12,261 bases of DNA from Candidatus Gottesmanbacteria bacterium RIFCSPLOWO2_01_FULL_49_10 (GCA_001781025.1 MFJZ01000071.1:2562-14822); one strand, 5' to 3'. Shown: positions 5,563 to 11,268, numbered from the stretch's first letter. Notes: generated by a model from the sequence alone, not told the origin. Numbers and translations: made by a program.

Positions 5563-7157
5563 CAGATTTACAGTTGCATTCCCGATTTTCGCGCGCGGTG
5601 TCGCCGCAGATGACGATCCCCAATATTGCCCTGTGGGCTCGTCGGAAGGGGATAGGGCTTGTGGCAACGGGCGACTGGACGCATCCTATATGGTTTCGGG
5701 AAATTGAGAGGGTTTTGGAAGAGCTGGGGAATGGACTGCTCCGCTTGCGATCGGGTGAAGTCAACAAAGGCGTCGCCTTGGAGGGCTCGCCTTTTGACTC
5801 GTCCCGTCAAGGTCCAGACCGAGCTGGTGCCGATCGAGACGTTTCCGCCAAGGCCATGACGGGACTCGAAAAGACTCGCCCTCCCGCGCCGCAAGCGACC
5901 TCCTTCGCGCAAGATCCTCTCTTTTTATTGGCCACGGAAGTTTCGTCCATCTATTCTCAAGGTGGGAAGCTCAGGCGCGTCCACACGCTCATCTGGGTGC
6001 CGACCCTGGAGAGTGCGCGGAAGATAAGCCAGGAGATGACCCGCCGCGGCTGCAATCTCATGAGTGACGGGCGACCGATTGTGGGATTATCGTGTATTCA
6101 TATCGCGGAACTCGTGTTGTCGATTGAGCCCAGAGCTCTCATTATTCCGGCGCATGCGTGGACACCGTGGTTTAGCGTGTACGGTGAGAAAGGTGGGTTT
6201 GAGAATCTCGATGAGGCATTTGGACCCTACGCCAAAAACATTTATGCAATAGAGACCGGACTTTCTAGTAACCCGGCAATGAATTGGAGAATTAAAGAAT
6301 TGGACAATCGATCCATCGTGTCGTTCTCCGACGCGCACTCGGGGCCTAAGATTGGGAGGGAGGCCACGGTGTTTGAGGTTCCGGATGGACAGTTAAGTTA
6401 TGACGCGATCTATCAAGCAATAAAAGGTCCATCACAAAAGAATGGAGAATGGAGAATGGAGAATGGGGGTATAAAAAATCAAAAATCGAAAGCCTCTCTC
6501 AATTCTCAATTCTCAATTCTTAATTCTAGAATCGCCTACACCATCGAATTCTATCCCGAAGAAGGGAAGTATCACTACTCCGGGCATCGGGCGTGCGGGA
6601 TACGGTGGGGGCCTGCGGAGACCAAAACCAAAGGCACGACATGTCCTGTGTGCGGGAAGCCGCTGGTTCAGGGAGTTGTACAGCGCGTCGAGGCGCTCGC
6701 AGGCCGTTCGGAAGCGGACCTGCAGCTATCAGCTATCAGCTACTCGCCTCGCTTAAGCTCAGGCGAAGCGGGTCAGCTGTCAGACAACATAACGATACCT
6801 ATGATTGCGAGTAAGGCTTTCCCAAACCGGCCGCCGTTTGCGATGCTTGTCCCTTTACAGGAAATTATTTCGGAAGCGATCGGGTCGCCGGTTGCTAGCC
6901 CCAAGGTGCAGGGTCCTTACGGCACATTGACTGATGCGTTGGGAGGGGAGTTCAGCGTGCTTTTACACTCTACCATGGACGAGATTGCCAAGATAGCAGG
7001 GGAGAGGGTTGCCCAAGGGATAGACAAGGTGCGCCGCGGGGATCTGGTGATCGAACCGGGATATGACGGTGTGTTCGGTGTCGTCCGCCTCTGGCACGAG
7101 GGGGAAGAGAAGCCACTATTGGCCGCTTCCAAGGAGCAGCTATCGATGTTTCCGTAA
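5550..7157 (+). CDS. Endonuclease Q family protein (PHP-domain DNA repair nuclease) with in-frame insertions
   Basis: The N-terminal PHP domain is clear: ADLQLHSRFSRAVSP (6-19), GDWTHP (41-46), ATEVSSIYSQGGK (128-140), HTLIWVP (145-151), IIPAHAWTPW (198-207) and SFSDAHSGPKIGREAT (258-273). A zinc-finger-like region follows (GHRACGIRW near 345-353 and CPVCG 365-369), then a helical C-terminal domain. Endonuclease Q nicks DNA 5' of deaminated bases or abasic sites. The first His of the usual HxH motif is Gln8. At 535 residues it exceeds the roughly 400-430 I expect, because of three insertions at about residues 68-122, 296-328 and 389-412. The protein ends EQLSMFP, a close match to the sliding-clamp motif QL(S/D)LF. 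The start at 5550 has no good Shine-Dalgarno sequence. Confidence 0.85.
   Translation: MYVIADLQLHSRFSRAVSPQMTIPNIALWARRKGIGLVATGDWTHPIWFREIERVLEELGNGLLRLRSGEVNKGVALEGSPFDSSRQGPDRAGADRDVSAKAMTGLEKTRPPAPQATSFAQDPLFLLATEVSSIYSQGGKLRRVHTLIWVPTLESARKISQEMTRRGCNLMSDGRPIVGLSCIHIAELVLSIEPRALIIPAHAWTPWFSVYGEKGGFENLDEAFGPYAKNIYAIETGLSSNPAMNWRIKELDNRSIVSFSDAHSGPKIGREATVFEVPDGQLSYDAIYQAIKGPSQKNGEWRMENGGIKNQKSKASLNSQFSILNSRIAYTIEFYPEEGKYHYSGHRACGIRWGPAETKTKGTTCPVCGKPLVQGVVQRVEALAGRSEADLQLSAISYSPRLSSGEAGQLSDNITIPMIASKAFPNRPPFAMLVPLQEIISEAIGSPVASPKVQGPYGTLTDALGGEFSVLLHSTMDEIAKIAGERVAQGIDKVRRGDLVIEPGYDGVFGVVRLWHEGEEKPLLAASKEQLSMFP
5781..5883. repeat. Translated inverted repeat 1 inside the endonuclease Q gene
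   Basis: The left arm (5781-5814, starting GAGGGCTCGCCTTTTGACTC) and the reverse complement of the right arm (5852-5883, starting GAGGGCGAGTCTTTTCGAGT) align over about 30 nt, including the shared ends CCCGTCA. It is read in frame as a polar, Pro/Arg/Gly/Asp-rich stretch (about residues 78-112) between two conserved PHP blocks. No stop codon is introduced. Confidence 0.65.
6437..6530. repeat. Translated repeat 2 inside the endonuclease Q gene
   Basis: Tandem copies of GAATGGA at 6440-6465 are followed by tandem copies of TCAATTC at 6498-6523. The second set is roughly the inverted complement of the first (GAGAATT against GAGAATG), so the segment can fold on itself. It is read in frame as a low-complexity segment rich in Asn, Ser, Lys and Glu (residues 298-326), lying exactly between the PHP domain and the zinc-finger region. 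Confidence 0.65.
6723..6783. repeat. Translated palindromic repeat 3 inside the endonuclease Q gene
   Basis: CAGCTATCAGCTATCAGC on the left and TCAGCTGTCAG on the right surround an imperfect palindrome centred on GCTTAAGC. The reverse complement of the right half (CAGCTGACCCGCTTCGCC) aligns with the left half CAGCTACTCGCCTCGC. It is read in frame as LQLSAISYSPRLSSGEAGQL, between the zinc-finger region and the C-terminal domain. The right end matches the tandem repeat at the 3' end of the ATPase gene. Confidence 0.65.
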
Positions 7158-7413
7158 TCTTCCTCATTGACGGAAAAAAGATACACATGATATGGTGAGA
7201 GGAGAAAGCCCGCCGACGCTTGCTTTGAGAGTAATTATGAAAATATACTATCCGCCAGATCTTGCCACTCGCCTTACCTACTATTTCCGCCAGAGGCGGA
7301 CAGGCAGTAGCGCGACTCATGGAGCGATTTCTTGGCGGACATAAGAAATAGTAATTACTCTCCGCCAACTGGCGGATCATAAACTGTTTCTAATGAAAGG
7401 TGGTGAATATAAA
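7158..7413. other. Intergenic region with nested palindromes (MITE-like)
   Basis: This gene-free stretch separates the endonuclease Q gene from the Tic20-like gene. A perfect 11-bp inverted repeat GAGAGTAATTA (7227-7237) / TAATTACTCTC (7352-7362) encloses further imperfect arms, both carrying TCCGCCA. A central hairpin TCCGCC-AGA-GGCGGA (7286-7300) is flanked by CTACT/AGTAG. Beyond the right arm lies a near-perfect palindrome TCCGCCA-AC-TGGCGGA (7361-7376). No transposase or convincing gene is present; the 7158-7226 part shows nothing I recognise. Confidence 0.65.
7398..7405 (+). promoter_or_regulatory. Shine-Dalgarno sequence that sets the Tic20-like start
   Basis: AGGTGGTG ends 8 nt before the ATG at 7414. 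An in-frame ATG at 7393 lies upstream of it and overlaps it in translation, so 7414 is the better start. Confidence 0.65.
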
Positions 7414-7752
7414 ATGGCAAATGGAGTAAAAGGGAATGAAAATTTGATGGCAGCAGCATCCTATCTTTTGGGATTTGTGACGGGTATTGTATTCCTTCTC
7501 ATTGAAAAACAGAGCAAATTCGTGCGGTTTAACGCAATGCAATCGACGATTCTGTTCGGCGGCATTTTTGTCGCCAATATTGCGCTCGGATTCATACCTA
7601 TTTTAGGATGGCTCGTTGGCCTCCTTCTGTCGCTTGCAGCGTTTATCCTGTGGATTGTCTGCATGTGGAAAGCGTTTCAAGGCGAAACATTTAAGGTTCC
7701 TTTCGTAGGGGATATCGCTGAGCGGCAGTTGGCAAAGATGGCCGCAAAATAG
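7414..7752 (+). CDS. Small Tic20-like / DUF4870-type membrane protein
   Basis: The 112-residue protein starts MANGVKGNENLMAAASYLLGF. It has hydrophobic helices at about 11-31, 44-60 and 64-90, with the characteristic loop EKQSKFVRFNAMQS between the first two, and IPILGWLVG before the third. The end reads KVPFVGDIAERQLAKMAAK. This order matches the Tic20-like/DUF4870 family of small integral membrane proteins common in bacteria, whose role is not established. An alternative ATG at 7393 would add seven residues. It is preceded by the palindromic spacer and a clear Shine-Dalgarno sequence. Confidence 0.82.
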   Translation: MANGVKGNENLMAAASYLLGFVTGIVFLLIEKQSKFVRFNAMQSTILFGGIFVANIALGFIPILGWLVGLLLSLAAFILWIVCMWKAFQGETFKVPFVGDIAERQLAKMAAK

Positions 7753-7769
7753 ATGAACACATGATCAGA

Positions 7770-7838
7770 AGCACGTGATGAACACACAATATGTACGTGC
7801 TCATCATGTCGCACTTTGTCGTGTGTTGATCACGTGCT
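7770..7838. repeat. Inverted repeat overlapping the phosphoribosyltransferase start
   Basis: AGCACGTGATGAACACAC (7770-7787) pairs with GTGTGTTGATCACGTGCT (7821-7838) at 17 of 18 positions, with a 33-nt loop. The right arm contains the proposed GTG start codon (7834-7836). The stem is long enough to form in mRNA or as a cruciform. Confidence 0.75.
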
Positions 7839-8457
7839 ATTCACTGATCGAACTCGGGCTGGTGTCCTTCTGGCAGAGAAACTTTCCTCCTATCGTGGTA
7901 CGGGAGCCGTGGTTTTTGGACTTGCGCGCGGCGGGGTGGTCGTTGCCCGCGCAGGGGCCCAGATCCTAGACTTACCTCTTGACGTTCTCGTCGTGAAAAA
8001 AATAAGTGCCCCCCGGGATCCCGAGCTTGCCATAGGTGCCCTGGCCCCGGATCGGGTTTCCTATATTAATTGGAGGCTTGCCCTTCGCTTGGGAGCCGAT
8101 GAGGACTTCATAAAATCACAAATCCGCCAGTTGGGGGATCAAATACGGCAGAAGACGATACGCTATAGGAAAGGGAGAAAGCCGTATATGCTCGAGGATA
8201 AGACGATCGTTTTGGTTGACGACGGGGTAGCGACAGGGGCGACACTTGAAGCTGCTATCGGTTGGTTTCGGAAAAAGCGCGCCAAGCGCATTGTTGTGGC
8301 GGTCCCCGTGGCGCCCCCGGATATCTTCCCAAAGATTACTCCCGAGGTCGACGAGTTGGTGGTTCTGGAGACGCCGTCTGATTTTTCCGCCGTCGGCCAG
8401 TTTTACGACAAATTTCCGCAAGTTGAGGACAATGAAGTGGTACAATTACTCCGATGA
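7834..8457 (+). CDS. Phosphoribosyltransferase family protein (COG1926-like)
   Basis: The frame is open from 7816 (TTG), but family members usually begin LF.DR..AG..LA..L, which fits the GTG at 7834 (MLFTDRTRAGVLLAEKL), giving 207 residues. VFGLARGGVVVA (26-37) and DLPLDVLVVKKISAPRDPE lead to the PRPP-binding loop IVLVDDGVATGAT (125-137), with the two acidic residues and the TGAT phosphate loop intact. The family is predicted to transfer a ribose-phosphate from PRPP to an unknown acceptor. The last 4 nt (ATGA) overlap the start of pth, implying translational coupling. No Shine-Dalgarno sequence is seen before 7834, and the start lies in an inverted-repeat arm. Confidence 0.85.
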   Translation: MLFTDRTRAGVLLAEKLSSYRGTGAVVFGLARGGVVVARAGAQILDLPLDVLVVKKISAPRDPELAIGALAPDRVSYINWRLALRLGADEDFIKSQIRQLGDQIRQKTIRYRKGRKPYMLEDKTIVLVDDGVATGATLEAAIGWFRKKRAKRIVVAVPVAPPDIFPKITPEVDELVVLETPSDFSAVGQFYDKFPQVEDNEVVQLLR

Positions 8458-9044
8458 CGCTTATTGTCGGGTTGGGTAACCCGGGAGATAAATTTGCGCA
8501 AACCCGCCATAATATCGGGTTTATGGTGGTTGATAAACTTGCCCGTGAGCTCGGATCGGTGAATCTCGCCTGGAAAGAAGACGACAAGCACAAGGCGCTT
8601 ATTGCCCGGGTGGGCGATGTCATTCTTGCTAAGCCCTTAACGTTCATGAATAACGTCGGTCTGTCGGTTGCAGGTCTCGTGGCTTACTATAAGGTGAGCG
8701 CTCCCGAGGTCTGGGTGATCCACGACGATATCGATTTGCCGATCGGCAAAATCCGCATCCGGCACAAAGGAGGATCAGCGGGGCACCATGGCGTGGACTC
8801 CATCATGAAAGAACTCAAATCTGATCAGTTTATCAGATTTCGTCTGGGTGTCGGTCGGGGCATGGAGTCCACCCGTCAAACCATGGATAAGAATTGGCAC
8901 CATCGGTCGGTCATTTCTTTTGTCCTTTCCCGCTTTACCCAAAGCGAAGCCGGAAACCTCAAGCACCTCATTAAAAACAGTACGGAAGCCGTCCGCATAG
9001 CACTTACTGAGGGGATCGACAAGGCAATGAACAGGTTTAACTAA
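8454..9044 (+). CDS. pth: Peptidyl-tRNA hydrolase
   Basis: This 196-residue enzyme releases peptides from peptidyl-tRNA that has dropped off the ribosome. It shows IVGLGNPG with Asn9, the catalytic His19 in TRHNIGF, FMNN (64-67) for the tRNA/peptide contact, HDDIDLPIG (90-98) carrying the catalytic Asp, and KGGSAGHHGVDSI (105-117). E. coli has GHNG in the last motif where this protein has GHHG; I cannot say how common that is. The length is normal. It is the second gene of a compact cluster: it overlaps the phosphoribosyltransferase by 4 nt, and the next gene begins 2 nt after its stop. Confidence 0.96.
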   Translation: MTLIVGLGNPGDKFAQTRHNIGFMVVDKLARELGSVNLAWKEDDKHKALIARVGDVILAKPLTFMNNVGLSVAGLVAYYKVSAPEVWVIHDDIDLPIGKIRIRHKGGSAGHHGVDSIMKELKSDQFIRFRLGVGRGMESTRQTMDKNWHHRSVISFVLSRFTQSEAGNLKHLIKNSTEAVRIALTEGIDKAMNRFN

Positions 9045-9046
9045 CC

Positions 9047-9307
9047 ATGCAGACCATCGGCGATATCCTCAAGAAGTTTAATCCCATAGAAGACAAGTAC
9101 ATCTCCCGTGAGTTTCAAGCGTATGGGATATATCTGTCTGAAACATTAGGGGACTATAAACACAAGGGGATCTATATCCGGCTTGCCAAAACAATCCCGA
9201 GGGCGATCCTAGAAAAAGCACTTTCGTTTGTGAAAGACAGCAATGCCCGAAATAAGGCGAAACTGTTTATGTGGAAGATGGGGAAGTTGAGGAGGGGGGA
9301 AGAATGA
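9047..9307 (+). CDS. Small protein of unknown function
   Basis: This 86-residue protein starts 2 nt after the pth stop, so it is probably co-translated. It is predicted to be mostly helical and is basic towards the C-terminus (KLFMWKMGKLRR). It opens with MQTIGDILKKFNPIEDKYIS. No transmembrane segment, cysteine pair or catalytic motif is visible. I do not recognise the family. Its position between pth and acylphosphatase suggests a housekeeping or RNA/DNA-binding role, but that is only context. Confidence 0.75.
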   Translation: MQTIGDILKKFNPIEDKYISREFQAYGIYLSETLGDYKHKGIYIRLAKTIPRAILEKALSFVKDSNARNKAKLFMWKMGKLRRGEE

Positions 9308-9407
9308 CAAATCACAAATCTCAATGACCAATAACCAACAAGGATAGAAGATTTTTATAAAATTCTTCATCCCAGGTTGGACATTGGGATTTGTGAATTG
9401 AGATTTA
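9308..9407. repeat. Long inverted repeat upstream of acylphosphatase
   Basis: The left arm (9308-9338) contains TCACAAATCTCAATGACCAA, and the reverse complement of the right arm (9377-9407) contains TCACAAATCCCAATGTCCAA: 18 of 20 positions match. The loop holds an almost perfect palindrome at 9347-9368 (GAAGATTTTTATAAAATTCT plus TC). Nearly the whole intergenic interval could fold into one hairpin. No T-run follows the palindrome, so it is not a standard terminator. Confidence 0.65.
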
Positions 9408-9410
9408 TAT

Positions 9411-9683
9411 ATGGACAGTGTCCATCTCATCGTTTCCGGAGACGTGCAGGGAGTAGGGTTCCGGGCGTGGGTTTTTCGTTACGCTCAGGATAAATCCATT
9501 ACGGGGTGGGTGAAGAATAGAGACGACGGGGCGGTCGAGGTCGTCGCAGAAGGAGAGTATGCACGCCTTGAGGGACTGATAAAGAGATGTCAACACGGGC
9601 CGGCGTTGGCGTCTGTCGCAAAGGTCGACGTCACCTGGCAAAAGGCGGTGGGTGGGCTGGTGGGGTTTGAAGTAGTAGACTAG
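9411..9683 (+). CDS. acyP: Acylphosphatase
   Basis: At 90 residues this has the normal length of an acylphosphatase, which hydrolyses the carboxyl-phosphate bond of acyl phosphates. The substrate loop GDVQGVGFRAW (10-20) contains the catalytic Arg18, and GWVKNRDDGAVEV (32-44) contains the catalytic Asn36. The end GFEVVD is typical. The last 20 nt and just beyond (9664-9684) are repeated nearly exactly at 11244-11264, after the Fic island. There is a 103-nt intergenic gap, mostly an inverted repeat, upstream; no clear Shine-Dalgarno sequence is seen. Confidence 0.95.
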   Translation: MDSVHLIVSGDVQGVGFRAWVFRYAQDKSITGWVKNRDDGAVEVVAEGEYARLEGLIKRCQHGPALASVAKVDVTWQKAVGGLVGFEVVD

Positions 9684-9684
9684 A
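9664..9684. repeat. 21-bp direct repeat, left copy (3' end of acylphosphatase gene)
   Basis: GGTTTGAAGTAGTA, then GACTAGA, matches 11244-11264 at 19 of 21 positions. The two copies are 1580 bp apart and lie on either side of the minus-strand island 9734-11179. Confidence 0.6.
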
Positions 9685-9733
9685 AGTCGAGAGAGAATTT
9701 TCAATTTGATGTGAAAGGTTAGTGAGATTTACC

Positions 9734-10090
9734 TTAAGGAGTTGATGGTTTCGTGTCAAAAATACCCGCTGCTATATGCATTCCACGGGCTAGACCTGGG
9801 CCGATCCATTCACTGACCTGCATCTGAGTACCATCATGCCGATCACCCGCCTTAAATAACGACACTGACGTTACTGCCATGAGTAGGGTTGCGGCTATAC
9901 CTTTGAGATCCAGTCCATGAGTCTCGCTTGTCCATACACCAATCAGCTCCGCAAAAGGTGGAATAAGAGCAAGGATGTAATCCGCGGAAGATCTATCTAA
10001 AGGAACTGGCATGCTGCTTTTATTTTCAAGCCACTGCGCGCCAGTTCGAAGGTTGCCTGCAAATGATGGATTCAGAGTTTCTTCTGACAT
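9734..10090 (-). CDS. Small membrane-associated protein of unknown function
   Basis: The protein has 118 residues. Two hydrophobic segments are visible: YILALIPPFAELIGVW (about 38-53) and GIAATLLMAVTSVSLF (about 64-79), so it may be an integral membrane hairpin. No known motif is recognised. A perfect consensus promoter directly upstream, pointing at this ATG, is the main reason for believing the gene is real. It follows the Fic gene on the same strand but has its own promoter, starting just after the Fic stop. No Shine-Dalgarno sequence is visible. Confidence 0.65.
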   Translation of the reverse strand: MSEETLNPSFAGNLRTGAQWLENKSSMPVPLDRSSADYILALIPPFAELIGVWTSETHGLDLKGIAATLLMAVTSVSLFKAGDRHDGTQMQVSEWIGPGLARGMHIAAGIFDTKPSTP

Positions 10091-10102
10091 ATTAGAGAGA
10101 TG

Positions 10103-10131
10103 ATTATATCCTATAACAATTAGCTTGTCAA
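10103..10131 (-). promoter_or_regulatory. Perfect consensus sigma-70 promoter of the 118-residue protein
   Basis: On the minus strand TTGACA (10131-10126), a 17-nt spacer and TATAAT (10108-10103) are exact consensus. The -10 box ends 12 nt before the ATG at 10090, predicting a leader of about 6 nt. It lies immediately downstream of the Fic stop codon. Confidence 0.8.
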
Positions 10132-10132
10132 T

Positions 10133-11179
10133 TTACGTAGGCGCAACGATATAGTAGGTCTTAGGACCAGCTGGTATTTTTTTCACAATTCGATAAAGCT
10201 CTAACTTTTTAAGCTTAGCTTGAGCCGTACGTTTCGGTACTTTTAGTATGTCTACAACATCAGAACTCGTTATTTCCCCCTTCGTCACTAAAAGATCGAT
10301 CATTTTAAGCTCGTCTGTCGTGAGTATTCGCGTAGCAATATCGCCCGCTCCTACCTGTAAACTCAGTATCTGCTCTTTGACGCGAAGCGATTCTTCCCAA
10401 AAACCCTTGATAAAGTAGGTGAGCCAGGGGGTGATATCGACACCATCGCGCTTTTTGTATGTCGCACCAGTTTGGAGCGCTTGATAATAGTTTTTACGAT
10501 TTTCATTATAATAATCGTCCAAAACCAGAACTTTTTTAAAATCCCATGCAGATTGATACAGATGAAGAAGGGTCAGTAATCGACCTACTCTGCCGTTGCC
10601 ATCGGTGAAGGGATGGATTGTTTCAAATTGGTAATGGAGTATGCCAGCTCGAATAATAGGATGGACTGCCCCAGAGTGATTACACCACTGGGTGAGATCG
10701 TCCAGAAGGCGTGGTACAGCCTGCCATGCAGGTGGTGTATATACTAATTGCTCTTTGCCAGTCGGCTCCGTATTCACCACATACACCGGAGCACGACGTA
10801 GCACACCCGTTTTTGCAGTGTCGACTAAGCCCGTGATCACGCGGGCGTGGATCGCGAGGATGTCACCCTGAGTAAGTTCGAATTTGTGGGATATTGTGTC
10901 AATATGGGTAAGCGCATTGAGGTAGTTTTGGACCTCCCGGATATCTTTGGATTGGGCCTGAACTTTCTTACCGTCAGCGAGTTGAAGCACCTGGTATTCC
11001 TCGAGTGTATTGCCCTCAATAGAGGTGGAAGAATGGGTCATTTTAATCATTGTTGCCCGACGCAAATGTGCTTCCCGTGCAGGAAGTAATATTGCATGGT
11101 CAACCATGGCTTTAATTTGAGCAATTTCGGAAAGCCACTCAAGCATCTGATCGGTAATATGGTAGGTTGGAGTAAACAT
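10133..11179 (-). CDS. Fic family protein (predicted AMPylase) with N-terminal inhibitory motif and C-terminal winged helix
   Basis: The 348-residue protein contains the Fic core motif HPFTDGNGRVGR (189-200), with catalytic His189 and the anion-binding GNGR, which transfers AMP or another nucleotide moiety to a target protein hydroxyl. An N-terminal inhibitory helix SSTSIEGN (50-57) matches (S/T)xxxE(G/N) with Glu55, so activity is probably self-restrained. The flap region around RRAPVYVVN (128-136) is present. About residues 285-348 form a winged-helix-like domain (TSSDVVDILKVPKRTAQAKL) as in many Fic/DOC-type regulators. The start is placed at 11179, 6 nt behind an extended -10 box. The target is unknown, and a classical small antitoxin is not seen next to it. 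Confidence 0.93.
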   Translation of the reverse strand: MFTPTYHITDQMLEWLSEIAQIKAMVDHAILLPAREAHLRRATMIKMTHSSTSIEGNTLEEYQVLQLADGKKVQAQSKDIREVQNYLNALTHIDTISHKFELTQGDILAIHARVITGLVDTAKTGVLRRAPVYVVNTEPTGKEQLVYTPPAWQAVPRLLDDLTQWCNHSGAVHPIIRAGILHYQFETIHPFTDGNGRVGRLLTLLHLYQSAWDFKKVLVLDDYYNENRKNYYQALQTGATYKKRDGVDITPWLTYFIKGFWEESLRVKEQILSLQVGAGDIATRILTTDELKMIDLLVTKGEITSSDVVDILKVPKRTAQAKLKKLELYRIVKKIPAGPKTYYIVAPT

Positions 11180-11185
11180 ACCTCT

Positions 11186-11194
11186 ATTATATCA
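11186..11194 (-). promoter_or_regulatory. Extended -10 promoter of the Fic gene
   Basis: On the minus strand TGATATAAT is a perfect extended -10 (TGn TATAAT). It ends 6 nt before the ATG at 11179, implying a leaderless transcript. No convincing -35 is present. GCGCGATACGTTGCGC upstream (11205-11220) is an inverted repeat that could be a repressor site. Confidence 0.65.
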
Positions 11195-11233
11195 CGCAAT
11201 AATCGCGCAACGTATCGCGCATGGATTGTAGGG

Positions 11234-11261
11234 TTTAAAAAATGGTTTGAAGTAGTATACT
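11234..11261 (+). promoter_or_regulatory. Promoter of the five-helix membrane protein
   Basis: TATACT (11256-11261, 5/6) lies 7 nt before the GTG start at 11269. A weak -35-like TTTAAA sits at 11234-11239 with a 16-nt spacer. The predicted transcription start is at or next to the start codon. Confidence 0.5.
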
Positions 11262-11264
11262 AAA
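11244..11264. repeat. 21-bp direct repeat, right copy
   Basis: GGTTTGAAGTAGTA, then TACTAAA, repeats the end of the acylphosphatase gene (9664-9684). Read in the same phase it would encode FEVVY followed by a stop. It overlaps the -10 box (TATACT, 11256-11261) of the next gene. Confidence 0.6.
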
Positions 11265-11268
11265 GACT

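Noticed and set aside
6435..6530. Tandem GAATGGA / TCAATTC units as a CRISPR array
   Set aside because: Units are 7-8 nt long with no spacers; it is a simple repeat inside a coding frame.
6970..7380. Minus-strand open frame of 136 codons reaching into the spacer before the Tic20-like gene
   Set aside because: Half of it is antisense to endonuclease Q and the rest crosses palindromic repeats; no start signal or family features.
9347..9368. AT-rich palindrome as an intrinsic terminator of the pth cluster
   Set aside because: The stem is A/T-only in its core and no run of T follows it, so it does not fit a Rho-independent terminator.
9475..9500. CGTTACGCTCAGGATAAAT in the acylphosphatase gene as a possible inserted repeat
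   Set aside because: The protein has normal length and ungapped family alignment here, so no insertion is needed.
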